DNA of 64,000 nucleotides, taken from Sorex araneus (Eukaryota > Chordata > Mammalia > Eulipotyphla > Soricidae). Shown here one piece after another: positions 1 to 11,335 of this stretch. The DNA lies in NCBI RefSeq assembly GCF_027595985.1, contig NC_073303.1:369189386-369253385 (forward strand), given 5' to 3'. The notes under the pieces are model-generated. The model saw only the letters and a list, made by a program, of their open reading frames with translations. It was not told the DNA's origin and did no database searches. The translations under genes were made by a program, and so were the position numbers. Every line of letters starts with the position of its first letter. Within the stretch, counting starts at the first letter, position 1.

Positions 1-289
1 GCTTACTTTTCTTGCATTGTCTTGCATGTGCTTGATTTTTTTCTGCGTTGGTTTATCCCCTTCCCGTGGCCGTTGCTGTGGTGATGATAATGGGTGGGGG
101 GTTCTCACACCCTTGGGTGTGGCACGGGAGGAGATCGGGTCCTGCAGAGCCTCTGGGATGGGGGTCACATCAGTGTGTGCCCGGCGCTGGGGACCAGAAG
201 TCCGAGCCTGCCTGAGAACTTCGGAGAGAGCAATGTGGTGTCTCCATGGAGGCACCCTGGACTTGCACCCACCCCCTCCCCAGCTGCTC
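1..289. other. Unassigned intergenic DNA
   Basis: Unique-looking, GC-moderate DNA. No gene, repeat or splice-flanked conserved peptide seen. Confidence 0.5.
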
Positions 290-302
290 CCTGCAGAATC
301 TT

Positions 303-485
303 GTTTTTTTTTTTTTTGTTTTTTTTTTCGGTCACACCTGGTGATGCACAGGGGTTACTCCTGGCTCTGCACTCAGGAATTACTCCTGGCGGTGCTCAGG
401 GGACCATATGGGATGCTGGGATTTGAACCCGGGTCGGCCGCGTGCAAGGCAAACGCCCCACCCGCTATGCCATCACTCCAGCCCC
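303..485 (-). mobile_element. SOR-type SINE, tail A, young
   Basis: Full length, head at the right end (ccagcccc), T-rich tail at the left. The TSD cctgcagaatctt is exact at 290-302 and 487-499. Confidence 0.92.
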
Positions 486-499
486 TCCTGCAGAATCTT

Positions 500-1150
500 T
501 ATGGGAAACACATTAAACCCTTTGAGCAAACTTTTTAAACCAGCATTCCCCAAAGCAACCAACAAAAGGGTGCTCACACATAAAAACACTTGGCATGCAA
601 ATCGCACTTCTCATTCGATGGCTGGTGGCAGGGGTGGCCCGGTCACTGCCCTGCTCTGGAATGAGTAGCTCTTATCAGCTTTTTTGGTGGGGGGGGGATA
701 CAAATAAGTGTGTGGAATGTCCAGTATTTAGCAAGTCCCCTGGTGACCCGAAGGCCGTGCGGTAAAGGCACTTCTCCAAATCTGCAAAAGATGTTCTGTT
801 GCCAGGCACGCTGGTTTCTGGGGTTTATTCCAACCCTCCGCTCAGAATAAGATTCTCTCTCGATTGTAATAATCCCCAACCACCACCCCTATGGTGTCTT
901 GGTAAGCACACGGTTGTCTGATCTTGAATCACACTGTCCACTGCAGTGGCCGCCAGCCGTGAGAGATGGCTCAGATTTAAACTTAATGAACCAGAATTAA
1001 ACAAAATGTCACATGTGCTACCTGCCTCCTTCTCAGCCCACGTGGCTAGTGGCGACGGTCTTGCCAAGAGCTTGTGTGGAGTATTTCTCTCTTAACAGGA
1101 AGTCCTGTTGGGTTATTTAGAACCTAATATGCAATTCTCACTTTCAAGTT
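500..1150. other. Unassigned intergenic DNA
   Basis: No repeat or gene recognised apart from a short G run near 690-698. Confidence 0.5.
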
Positions 1151-1159
1151 TTATTTTTA

Positions 1160-1300
1160 TCTCGGTTGGCGCCATAGGCAGCAATGCTTGAGGAGGGTTA
1201 GGAGCTGCTCGTGGGGAGCTCAAGGAACCTCTCGGTGCCAGGGGGGAGCCATTTGGGGTGCCGGGGATTGACCCAGGGTCGACTGCATGCAAGCCTTCCT
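1160..1300 (-). mobile_element. Old SOR-like SINE remnant
   Basis: Degraded body with ggggtgccggggattgaccc and tgcatgcaagcc in the order expected for the minus strand. Confidence 0.4.
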
Positions 1301-1509
1301 GGCTTCCTGTCTCTTGTGTCCTGCATAAGTGATTTTTAGGGAATGTCAGTAAATTGAAAAATTATTACATAAAAAGGGATGAGCTTTAGTTCTAGAATTC
1401 CCTCTCCAAACTCATGTTTTTAAAGTAATTAATATATATACAGCAAAAAAAAAAGTCTGTATTTGCAAGGCAGCGTTTTTTCCAGCTTGCTTATTTCAAC
1501 GCTGCCAGC

Positions 1510-1770
1510 ATTCATTCATTCACTCGGAAAGTATTTACAGAGTGCCTTCTGGGTGCCAGGTACTCTTCTGGGCTCTGAAACAAAACAAATAAAACCCCTG
1601 GCCTCGTGGAGCTTATATTATACCCAATGGGGCGAGAAATAAATATTTCTGCTCTCAGGGCCAGGGACAAAGCTTGTGAGTGCCAAAGCCAGAACCGAAG
1701 GGAGACGATTCCAGCTCCTAAGTTGGGGCTCATTAAGAAGTCAGTGAAAGAGGGGAATGTTAGCCACACA
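1510..1770 (-). mobile_element. L2 LINE 3' end
   Basis: Starts with ttcattcattcactc, the reverse of the L2 terminal TGAATGAA repeat. This is followed by the familiar stretch ending gtgccaggtactcttctggg and cctcgtggagctt. Confidence 0.65.
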
Positions 1771-1924
1771 ACTTCAGACTGGAAAAGATTCCGGGGCGAG
1801 ATGGTGGGACCAGCTGAGTGAGTGCTCTGTAGAGAGTGCTCGGTAGGCAGGACACAGAGGTACCATTACTGTCCGGGGGGACCCCAGGCACAAAGCCCTG
1901 GAGTGCTGACATGTGACTGCACTA

Positions 1925-2195
1925 AAAGGAATGAAATACCTAAGAATTAATTTACTTAAGGAGGGGAAAGTCTCATATGCTGATGATATTCTTAAGCATT
2001 GATGAAAGAAATTGAAGAAGGCAAAATAAAGTTCAAAATGTTTTACCATAAAAAAAATGTGTTGTGGTTCTTGGTGGTAGAATATGTACACTGGTGAAGG
2101 GACGGGTGTTCGAGCATTATGTAACTGAGACTTGAGCCTGAAAGATTTGTAACTTTCCACATGGTGATTCAATAAGAAAAAATTTGAAAAAAATG
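1925..2195 (+). mobile_element. L1 fragment, ORF2 end joined to 3' UTR
   Basis: aaatacctaagaattaattt and gatgaaagaaattgaagaag match L1 ORF2. A 3' UTR end with acactggtgaagggacgggt and catggtgattcaataa follows within about 60 bases, so an internal deletion is likely. Confidence 0.65.
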
Positions 2196-2776
2196 TGGCC
2201 CTGTGCCTCCCACCCTGACATTACATTCATTCCCACACCCTTGCAAAGAATTGAAAAGTATGATTCCTGGAAAACTAGATTCACCTGAAAAAGGACACAG
2301 AGAGCTCAACTTCAGTGTTCTCTCATGAGTGGGTGGGAAGGGATTTTTCTTCAAATTATGTTCTAAAATTACAAGCAAATATGTCAAAGCTGTTGACAGT
2401 TTTCATGACAAAAAATTTATACGTTGCAAGTGATATTTAATGTCAACAACCACACATCTTGTTGGTAAGATTTTATAAGTGACTAAAATTCAGAGAGCTT
2501 ATTTGTTGGTATTAGACAGATTAGACAGCAAGTGTGACTACAAACATGGTATTCTGATCCAGTTCATGAATTAACTAGAATCACAGAATGTTGATGACTA
2601 CTGGGGACAACTCTTAATCTCTGTGTGACCTAATCTTGGATGTTGGAGTAGAACCCACGTCTTTTCCCTAACTGAGGAATCTGTTCCTACTCATCTTCCA
2701 TCGTATTTCACTGATAGATCTGACTCAGCCCTTCAGCAGTGAGAGGTCTCTCAGTTTGGTTTCTCAAATGATCAAC
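2196..2776. other. Unassigned intergenic DNA
   Basis: Low-GC sequence without a nameable repeat or gene. Confidence 0.5.
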
Positions 2777-2790
2777 AAAAGTGCAGGCTG

Positions 2791-2958
2791 GGGGCTGGAG
2801 CAATAGTACAGTGGGTAGGGCATTTGCCTTGCACAAGGCTGACCAGGGTTCGATACCCAGCATCCCATATAATCCCCTGAGCACCACCAGGAGTAATTCC
2901 TGAGTGTAAAGCCAGGAATAACCCCTGTGCATTGCCGGGTATAACCCCCCCCCAAAAA
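2791..2958 (+). mobile_element. SOR-type SINE, tail A
   Basis: Full length. The TSD aaaagtgcaggctg is exact at 2777-2790 and 2959-2972. Confidence 0.9.
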
Positions 2959-2984
2959 AAAAGTGCAGGCTGTTAACCGACTTT

Positions 2985-3220
2985 TATTTTAAATACTGAA
3001 TTGCTGTGAGATAGAGTTATATAAGCTTTCATGTTTGAGTTTCAGTCATACAATGATCAAACACCCATCCCTCCACCAGTGCACATTCTCCACCGCCAAT
3101 GTCCCCAGTATCCCCCCATCCCACCCATCCCCCTGGCTCTATGACAGACAATTTCCCTCATGTGCGAAGTAACTTGACCATGTTTGATAGTAATGGCCTT
3201 GATTTACCTTTGGGAATGTT
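2985..3220 (-). mobile_element. L1 3' UTR end
   Basis: Shares gtttcagtcatacaatgatc and acccatccctccaccagtgc with the copies near 10.3, 23.4 and 25.6 kb, in the same orientation. Confidence 0.65.
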
Positions 3221-3224
3221 GCTA

Positions 3225-3345
3225 AGTGCTTTTGCTTGCTTGCTCTGGGGTTACTCGGGGGCTCTCTGTTCAGGAGGGAGCCCTGGCAGCCTTCAGGGGG
3301 CTGAGCCCAGGCTCACGCCTTCCCTTCTCTCTTCACCCTGTGCAG
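3225..3345 (-). mobile_element. Old SOR-like SINE remnant
   Basis: Body fragment with gggttactcgggggctctct and tcagggggctgag; the head is not intact. Confidence 0.35.
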
Positions 3346-3756
3346 CCCCTTTCTTGATGTCTCCCTCACCCTTCCTGCAGGCGGAAGTGGTTCCATCCTC
3401 TCCTGCTCGATGGCCCTCCACAGCTGTCAGCAAAGAGTGTTCATCTGGGCAGAGCTGGGCAGCAGGTGGCCAGCCTGCCATGATGGACAGCAGGAACAGG
3501 TTTTACTCAACCCTGTTATTAATTTTCACCTGTATTGTTATTACTCCAATATTGTATAGCTATGGCTAAAAGCTGAGAAATGAAAGATACAAGCAAAGCT
3601 TTTAAATTCACTGTATCCCTACCTAGAAATTACAGATACAAACAAAACTTTTAAATTCACTATATCTCAGCCCTGCAGCTCACTGACTGCCCAGAGTGAG
3701 GAGATAGCCAGCATTAGGACATTTTAATATATGGTCTTCAGGAATTTCTGTCTCTG

Positions 3757-3930
3757 GGCCAGAGGGGTATCATAGCAGGAAGGGGGTTTGATGTGTATGT
3801 AGCCAAATAGGGATATAATCCCCAAACCCCATATAGTCCCCAGTCACCACCAGGAGTGATTCCTGAGCACAGAGCCAGGAGTAATCCCCGAGTATTACTG
3901 GCTTTGATCCCCAAAAACAATAAAGCAAAA
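3757..3930 (+). mobile_element. Old SOR-type SINE
   Basis: Diverged head, but ccaccaggagtgattcctga and cagagccaggagtaatcccc are clear. Confidence 0.65.
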
Positions 3931-3949
3931 CAAGGATTATTGTCTCTAT

Positions 3950-4300
3950 ATACACACATATTTCTATTAAATCAAAATATTTATGCCTATTTAAAAATGA
4001 AACCATGCAGTATGAATATATTTCATCTGAATAAATATAGCTCAACACCATCATTTTAAAAGATGTAAGGTATCCCACTCCATATCTATACCATGATTTA
4101 CTTAATCCCCTATGATCAGAAGTTTCTGTTGTTTCAAATATTTCACCACTATAACCTGTTTTGTGTTGAGCCTCTAGATACATATATCTTCCTGGAACTG
4201 AATGAATTTCAGTCATCAAAGTCGGGAAGTGAAATATTTGGGTCAGTAGTTTTGCACATGGTTAAGACTTTCCATTCACATCACCAAATTCAAGGTTAAA
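3950..4300 (-). mobile_element. Possible old L1 3' fragment
   Basis: Order of taccatgatttacttaatcc, a t-rich stretch and tatttgggtcagtagttttg resembles antisense old mammalian L1 3' ends. Weak similarity. Confidence 0.35.
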
Positions 4301-4324
4301 AAATCAAAACCCAAAACAGACCTC

Positions 4325-4455
4325 AGGGGCCAGAGAGATTGTGCCACGGGGAAAGAGCTTGGCTGCACCGAGAATGGTCCTCCAGACCCCCTGGGGGGCG
4401 AGTCCTGAGCACAGAGCCAGGAGCAAGCCCCGAGCAGCACCGGGTGTGGTTACCC
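4325..4455 (+). mobile_element. Old SOR-type SINE, internally shortened
   Basis: Head ggggccagagagattgtgcc and body gagcacagagccaggagcaa are joined with loss of the middle. Confidence 0.6.
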
Positions 4456-4705
4456 TGCGTGTGTCCTGTTCCGACAGTAACGGGAAGACCCTGTCGCAGG
4501 CCCTCACCCGTGAGGTGTCCCCGGAGGCCTTTCCCTTTCCCTCCCTCCCACTCAACGCTCAGCCCAGAACAGACTTATTATCGTCTTGGAACGGAACTCC
4601 CCGAAGTCTCCCTGTGGCACGTCCTCCCAGTATGACTCATACGTGACTGTCAGCCTGGCCCCAGGGGGTGATCCGTGGCTCTTCCTTGAGCCTTTTATTT
4701 TGGGG

Positions 4706-4866
4706 GTGAAGAGGACATACCTGGTGGCGCTCAGGGCTCACTTCTGACTCTGTGCTCGGGGAGCACTCCTGGCGGGCTTGGGGGACCCTGTGTAGTATCG
4801 GGGACAGATCCTGGGTGGGCTGCACGCAAGGCAAGCGCCCGGCCCTCTGAACCATCACTCCAGCCC
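4706..4866 (-). mobile_element. Old SOR-type SINE
   Basis: Body gcactcctggcgggcttggg, then gcacgcaaggcaagcgcccg and accatcactccagccc at the head end. Confidence 0.65.
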
Positions 4867-5494
4867 TGGTGCTCGACCTTTCCCTGGGCAGCATCCTGAG
4901 AGAGGGCTCAGGGAGGGCTGGAAGGGCACAGTTATCCCCGCGGCCACGTTTCCCCGGCGCCCCGCAGGTCGCAGGCGGAACTGCACACAGTCTCTCTCCC
5001 AGCCCTGCCGCTCACCGACTGTCCAGAGCGAGGAGTATCTCCCGGCAGGCTGGTCAGTTCCAGCCGGAAACTGACCTTGAGACTCGGTGACCTTGCTGCA
5101 GGGTGCCTGCTGTCCTCTGCCCTCTCGTGGCCCGCGGGGAACCGCCGTCCTCCATGCACTGGGCCTTGTGGGCCCCCAACCCTTGCCCTTGAAGTGACTT
5201 TTCTGAACTTGCCCCTCCCCCTGCCCCCCCGGCTCCCCTCCCCCACCGTGGTCACAAGCAGAAGGTCCTCAGGGACGCGCACTCTCCCGCAGCCCAGCCT
5301 TGCCCCTGCCAGTCCGGGTTTTCTTTCTTTGAAAATTCCCCAGAGTGAGGTTGGGTTGGTGGGCTCCTCTAACGCCAAACGCATTTACCTTTAAGCGCTA
5401 GAAGCTGTTCCAGTCCGTGGGGGGTCGGGGGGGGGGGTGACTGGGCTGGGGTGCGCCCTGGTGCCAATGTGGGAATTCCCAGAGTGCTCAGTGA
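4867..5494. other. GC-rich unassigned DNA
   Basis: GC-rich but with ordinary CpG density compared with the ZCCHC2 island. No conserved coding peptide. A G run sits near 5430-5437. Confidence 0.5.
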
Positions 5495-5852
5495 GGAATA
5501 AAGGAGGCTGGATTAGAGGAGGCTGGAATAAAGGAGGCTGGAATATAGGAGGCTGGACTAGAGGAGGCTGGACTAGAGGAGGCTAGAATATAGGAGGCCG
5601 GAATATAGGAGGCTGGAATAAAGGAGGCTGGACTAGAGGAGGCTGGAATAAAGGAAACTGGACTAGAGGAGGCTGGACTAGAGGAGGCTGGACTAGAGGA
5701 GGCTGGAATAAAGGAGGCTGGACTAGAGGAGGCTGGAATAAAGGAGGCTGGAATATAGGAGGCTGAATATAGGAGGCTGGAATAAAGGAGGCTGGAATAT
5801 AGGAGGCTGAATATAGGAGGCTGGAATAAAGGAGGCTGGAATAAAGGAGGCT
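5495..5852 (+). repeat. Minisatellite, 24 units of 15 bp (two of 14 bp)
   Basis: Tandem array of ggaataaaggaggct and relatives. The main variants are ggaataaaggaggct, ggaatataggaggct and ggactagaggaggct. Counting gives 22 units of 15 bp and two of 14 bp, exactly 358 bp. A 44-bp block of three units (including the 14-bp one) occurs twice near the right end. Confidence 0.95.
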
Positions 5853-6210
5853 GGGGCAGACGCGGGGTAGGCGCCTCGGGCACGGGGAAGCTGGCAGAGG
5901 AGGTGGCCGGGCGTGACGTGGGTCTGACATTGCTCCTCCACGCCAGACTCTCTGACCTTTTCTGTCCTGTTTTCCCTGGCGTGATACCTGACAGCCGAGG
6001 CTTCGGACCCCTTTGAGTCCCCAAGAGGGAGGTTGAGGCACGCACCTGGGGATCAGACAGGGCTTGAAGCAAGCAGGGGCTTTTCCAGACTCCAGGCCGG
6101 GCAGACAGACCAAGAAAGTCGGGGCCAGAATGAGCGGCCGTGCTCCCCAGAGACGTCCAGCCCTCCCCGAGCCGTGAGAGTGGAGTACACAGCGTGCCTT
6201 GTCAGAAGAG

Positions 6211-6211
<1 letters not shown>

Positions 6212-6246
<35 letters not shown>
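6212..6246 (+). repeat. (TG)n microsatellite
   Basis: Uninterrupted tg repeats, followed by a G run. Confidence 0.95.
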
Positions 6247-6248
<2 letters not shown>

Positions 6249-6254
6249 GGGGGG

Positions 6255-6434
6255 GGTGCTGGCGTGTCAACACAGCGCGCAGGGCATTTGCCTCGCACGC
6301 AGCTGACCCTGGTTTGATCCCCAGCCCCACGCAGGCACCCCCTGTGCCCTGCCGGGAGTGGCCCCTGAGCACAGAGCCAAGAATAATCCTGGCGCCCCTG
6401 GAGCCGGGGGTTGCCCCCAAACCAAACCACCAAA
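6255..6434 (+). mobile_element. Old SOR-type SINE
   Basis: cagggcatttgcctcgcacg and ggtttgatccccag mark the tRNA-like head; gagcacagagccaagaataa the body. Confidence 0.7.
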
Positions 6435-6567
6435 GCAGCCTGACGTGCAGGTGTTTTGTGTCCAGACGGATAATGTGTGGCTCTGTGTGGGCCTGGGGGG
6501 GCAGGGCACTTCCCTCGGGCACTTCAGTGTGGGGGCAGCTCTGCCTGCCTTTCTCTCCTCCAGAATC

Positions 6568-6742
6568 TTTTTTTTTTTTCCTTTTGGGTCACACCTGGCA
6601 ATGCACAGGGGTTACTCCTGGCTCTGCACTCAGGAATTACTCCTGGTAGTGCTCAGGGGACCATATGGGATGCTGGGACTTGAACCCAGGTCGGCCGAGT
6701 GCAAGGCAAACGCCCTCCCCGCTGTGCTGTCGCTCCAGCCCC
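6568..6742 (-). mobile_element. SOR-type SINE, tail A
   Basis: Full length. Flanks ctcctccagaatctt and ctcttctagaacctt look like a diverged TSD. Confidence 0.9.
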
Positions 6743-7204
6743 TCTCTTCTAGAACCTTAGGACTCAAAGGGACCCGCGTGTCTTCCTCCTGTGCCCACTC
6801 CCTGCCGTGCGTGCCCACCACCGTGGTCAGCCTTCGTGGCCCCCATCAGCGCCGTTCCCGCTCCCCAGGACCCCTGCAGCCCACCCGAGTCCCTGGGGGA
6901 GCACACAGAGGAAAGTGAGCATGAGTCCTGGAGGGGGTTGGAGGGACCTGGAAGACCCCAGACCTCCTCCAGGACACAGTCTCAAGCCAACGGTAGGCTT
7001 GACCTCGGACCCCCAAGCGACTCGTTCTGGGAGGAGGAATGAGGATGGAGTGACTACAGGGGGCTCTCAAGGATTCGGGGTGCCCCTTATTAGGATCTGC
7101 TGACCGAAATGGGACACAGACACACACAACCCCCCGCCCTGCTTTCCTCCCTCCTTTTTTTTTTTTTTTCAATTGGGGGAAGACAATGCAAACCATGGGG
7201 AGGG

Positions 7205-7352
7205 TGTCGGGTCACATCCGTCTGTGCTCAGGGCTTCATCCTGCCTCTGTGCTCAGGAGTCACTCCTGGCAGGGCTCAGGGGACCCTACAGGACCCCTGG
7301 TCCGCTGTGTGCAAGGTCAATGCTTTACCCTGGGAGTTACCTCTCTGGCCTT
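7205..7352 (-). mobile_element. Old SOR-type SINE
   Basis: gtcactcctggcagggctca and tgtgcaaggtcaatgcttta are recognisable; tail end at the left after a poly(T) run at 7157-7169. Confidence 0.6.
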
Positions 7353-7659
7353 CCCTTAAATTTTGCTGGGGCTCATTGTAGACTCACAGGCAGAGGCAAG
7401 AATTCGAGCCAGGGATGGGGGCAGACGGTGGCTCCCTGGCGCAAGAGCCACTTGTGCCCCTTGAGAACAGGAGGCCGTGGGTCAGCTCTCAGCTGCTGCC
7501 TGCACGCACCCGACGCGGCCCTGGCAGGGCTCCCATCTGCCCGCCCAGAACCACAAGCCGCTCCCCACCGTCCCACAGCCCGGTGTGTGTGGGAGCACTT
7601 CCATGGGCCCGGGAAGCTCACGGAACACGAGTGAGCACCGAGGCAGGGCTGTGTGCAGG

Positions 7660-8250
7660 ATAATATAGACACCGGAAGAGACACATGGAGTTTGTCGGGT
7701 GGCTATCGCTATAGAGCTCAGACTATAGTGCTCAGGCCAAATTAGTATTTCCTAAGCCTAGTTGTTACTTTTTGGATCGTGACAGAATTTGTCCATGACC
7801 ATGCTCTCAATTCAGAGTTAAGTATTATGACGCTTTGGCCTGGCCCATTTCGATGTCAGGGTAGCACATAGATTGCCCTGAGTCCATCCAGTCCCTCATC
7901 AGGACCCTGCTTTTGGGGATCTAGGAAGTAAGGGCAGCTAAGACTTAAGTTGAGAAAGCGGATGCCCAAGAGTGAATATTATTCAGAGTCAAGTTACAAA
8001 AGCATAGCATTAACTGTATTCCTATGTCTATGCAAAAAAGGACATTGCTTTGAATTAAGGAGAAGAGAAAAGCAATATTTACAAGTTAACAGAGTCTGAT
8101 TAGGAGTTATAGGCGATTGACCAGTTGGGGAAGCAGAACACAAAGAAAGAGATTACGAATAAATGCAGGGGAATGGGAGCACTGTGATGGGAGTAACCCA
8201 ATAAACCTAAGCTCCCTGTGGCAACGCAGAAAAGACAAATCAATGTTATC
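7660..8250. other. AT-richer unassigned segment between GC-rich flanks
   Basis: About 590 bp, clearly lower in GC than either side. No SINE or L1 motif seen. It may be an old inserted element, but no terminal repeats or duplication were found. Confidence 0.3.
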
Positions 8251-8259
8251 CTTCATCTG

Positions 8260-8940
8260 TGCCCGCTGCAAGCCCCTGGGTGAGCAACACCCCTCACTGG
8301 CAGCCCCACCCTCTCCCGCAGTGGCCGAGGGGAGGGAAGGAGAGTGGCAGCATCAGTGAATTGCCCCTGAAGAGAAAGAAGAAAACAGGAGAAGTCAGCC
8401 AGGCCGCGGGGAGTGTGACAGGCCGACTCTGGAGCGGAGAGCGGACTGGGCCACCTGAGATCAGCCCCGCTAGCCCCGCCCTCGCGTCCTGAGGAAGGTC
8501 TCTGTGTCCAGGAGGGGACACGTCACCGTCAGGTGTCAGGTTTGTTCGCTTGACTCCTCCGTTGGAACTGCTCAGTCACGGTGGCACGTTGCCTCCCTTT
8601 GTACCGTCACCCCTCACCCCTGCAAAGGCGAGGGCTTGTCCGGGGAGTGGGGGGAGGGTTATTTCTATGTTCACGCCGGTGGTGGGGCTAGAAGCGCCCG
8701 AAGCCCAACTAGGAAAGCTGCGGAGAGGCCAGGAAGATCCTGGGCCCTCCCTCGAGACCCGCCTGAGAGTCTGCCCACCGAGGCAGAGCGGACAGAGTTT
8801 CGGGGAGGGCAGAGTGGAAGCGGGGCTCAGGAAAGACTGTCGGATGGGCTTGGGGAAGGTGCTGTTCCATGGGGAGCCGTCATCCACTCAGGCCTGCTTC
8901 ACCTCAGACGAGTTTCTTATTTGGAGGGGGGGAGGGCTTG
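8260..8940. other. GC-rich unassigned intergenic DNA
   Basis: Open frames here are long only because stop codons are rare in GC-rich DNA; no recognisable peptide. Confidence 0.4.
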
Positions 8941-8944
8941 GGGA

Positions 8945-9095
8945 GGCGTAGCCCACTCCTGGCGATGCTCAGGGCCAAATCCAGACTCTGTGCTCAGGAA
9001 TCACTCCTGGAGGGCCCAGGGGGGCCATAGGTGGTTATGTGGTGCCAGGGGTCAAACTTGGGTTGGTCACTTGCAAGGTAAGAACCTTCCCCTCT
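8945..9095 (-). mobile_element. Old SOR-type SINE
   Basis: cactcctggcgatgctcagg, then tctgtgctcaggaatcactc; the head end is cut by the next SINE. Confidence 0.6.
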
Positions 9096-9097
9096 CG

Positions 9098-9287
9098 GGC
9101 TGGAGCGAGAGCACAGCGGGTAGGGCGTTTGCCTTCCACACAGCCAACACGGGTTCGATTCCCAGCATCCCATATGGTCCCTCGAGCACCATCGGGAGTA
9201 ATTCCTGAGCACAGAGCCAGGAGTAACCCCTGTGCATTGCCGGGTGTGACCCAAAAAGCAAAAACAACAAACAAACAAACAAAAAAA
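9098..9287 (+). mobile_element. SOR-type SINE, tail A
   Basis: Full length, with an A/C-rich tail (aaacaaacaaac). The TSD aaccttccc flanks it at 9083-9091 and 9288-9296. It was inserted beside the older minus-strand SINE. Confidence 0.9.
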
Positions 9288-9296
9288 AACCTTCCC

Positions 9297-10284
9297 TGCT
9301 GTCCTCTCTCTCCTCTCTCTTCTTTGCTCTTGTTCTTTGGGCGCGTCCCTTAGTAAAATTCCCCATGCAAGTGCCTCTGTGTTGGCTGAGACGGGGGTCA
9401 GGGGAATGGGAACTTGTGGACTTCCCTAAGCCAGGGCTGAGTACCCCGGGACCCAGCCCCGCAGCAGGGGAGCCAGGGCTGGTGGGGTCCTGGAAACATG
9501 CTGTAGGGGTTTCTGCAGCCTCGGCCTTCCTAGGGTTGGCTGGTGACAGGTGACAGGAAGGTGGGAGCGTCTGTTCCACCCTAGCTCCCATGGAAGTTGT
9601 GCATGGACAGTATTTCTTGGATGAGGGAATAAATGCCCCTCATCTACTATGGTGCACAAAATAAACACTCAGTAAGTTGTTTAAGTTCTTTAATGCATAA
9701 GAGATTTATAATAATTATCATTTTCAAGAAGTATAAATATGTAAGCGTAAGCAACACATTATAACCATGTAATTGACATAAAGGGCTCAAGGGCTAACAT
9801 GCACATGAGTAACTCCGGATTCTGGCCCCAGTACCATGGAGCGACCCTAACCACCTCAGGTCTGACCCCAAGCAAAACAACAGTATTTAGATATTAAATG
9901 ATTCAGACCATGTGATTGAATTTATGTCAACTAAATTTGTTTCCAGAAAGTTTGACCACTTGGTCAGAAGAGAGAAAATCAAATTTCTCTGTGACTCAAC
10001 TCAGAATTGGCGGATGAGCCAAAATAGCTTCCTCAAGCGAATGCATGACAGTTCTTGGTTTTGGCAGAGAGAGCACTGTGCTCTGAATTGTTTGCCATGT
10101 CCTTGGTGGATCCGCCCTGCCTTGAGATGTTTACTGGTATTTGTAGAACAAGTTCATCCACCGAGAGAGAAGCATCAGTTCCAGAACAGGTCTGCCCAGC
10201 AAGCCTGCCTGGGTCGTGTCCACGTCCATCTCAAATTCCATATGTGAACAATTTTTGTCTCAGTATATGTGTCTGCATATTGAA
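9297..10284. other. Unassigned intergenic DNA
   Basis: A weak old SINE trace lies at about 9,790-9,885. Otherwise nothing recognised. Confidence 0.4.
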
Positions 10285-10720
10285 CACAATTTATTTTTAT
10301 TTTCTATTTTTTAATTGAATCACTGTGAGATACACAGTTACAAAGTTGTTCATGGTTGGGTTTCAGTCATGCAATGTTCCAACACCCGTCCCTTCACCAG
10401 TGTCTGTTTCCCACCACCAATGTCCCCAGCTTCCCCGCCCACCCCCCTCTCCCCGACCCTGCCTCTGTGACAGGAACTCTTTTTCTCCTCCTCCCCCTTC
10501 TCTTCTTCCTTCTTTTCTTTCTCCTCCTTCTCCTCTCCTCTCCTTTTGGGCATTATGGTTGAACAAAATTTACTTAGATGTGAGGGGAAAGAAAAAGAGG
10601 AATCCGAGTGAAGGGAGGACACAGGATTGAGGGCGAATAAGTCTACTCTTCTACCAAATCCCGCAGGTCCTGTGTATCTAACCTTTCACCAGGATTTACC
10701 GATGTCATCATGACTCTAGG
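10285..10720 (-). mobile_element. L1 3' UTR end with polypurine tract
   Basis: Contains gtttcagtcatgcaatgttc and acccgtcccttcaccagtgt. A long pyrimidine-rich run at 10,480-10,550 would be the polypurine tract of the L1 sense strand. Confidence 0.7.
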
Positions 10721-10743
10721 TAAGACAGGTTGGAGCTCATAAA

Positions 10744-10835
10744 TTTGGGGCTACTCCCGGTGGTGCTCAGGGACCCATGTGATGATGGGAACAGAACGTT
10801 GGGGTCTCCACGTGGAGCATGCCCCTCAGCCCTGT
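10744..10835 (-). mobile_element. Old SOR-like SINE remnant
   Basis: ggggctactcccggtggtgc followed by a shortened body. Confidence 0.4.
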
Positions 10836-10864
10836 GTGCAGTCTCCTGGGCCCTCTAACCGATT

Positions 10865-11335
10865 CTTAGGCATACCTAAGAAATGATCTACACAGTGAAA
10901 AATGATCACCGTGAAGATTAATGGAATAAAACGAGAGCCTAAAAATAAACCAATTCACCTATGACTAATTGGCAAGACTGCCAAGACAATAAAGTGGAGG
11001 CGAAAAGCAGACTTTCAACAAATGGCGCTGGGGTAACTGGGTCTCCCAAAGCAGGAGAATGAAGTCGATGGGGACTGGAGAGAGAGTACAGTGGCCAGGG
11101 CGCTTGCCTTGCATGCAGCTGACTCGGTTTTGATCCCTGGCATCCCATGTGGTTCCTGGGGAATTGCCAGGAGTCATTCCTGAGTGCAGAGCCAGGAGTA
11201 AACCCTGAGCACCGCCGGGTGTGGTCCCTAAACAAACAAAACCCAAGCAAAGGAAAAATGAATGGTGTTGAACCTCCGCTTTGCAGCATATGCAAAAAAT
11301 AAACATGAATGAATCAGAGATTTAAACTGATTGTA
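10865..11335 (+). mobile_element. L1 ORF2 fragment, split by a SINE
   Basis: aaaataaaccaattcaccta, tttcaacaaatggcgctggg and gcatatgcaaaaaataaaca follow L1 ORF2 order. The SINE at 11,071-11,256 interrupts it. Confidence 0.6.
11071..11256 (+). mobile_element. SOR-type SINE, tail A, intermediate age
   Basis: Full length; head actggagagagagtacagtg, tail with aaacaaacaaaaccc. Confidence 0.85.

Noticed and set aside
5495-5852. CRISPR-like array
   Set aside because: The units are directly tandem with no unique spacers, and the DNA is mammalian.
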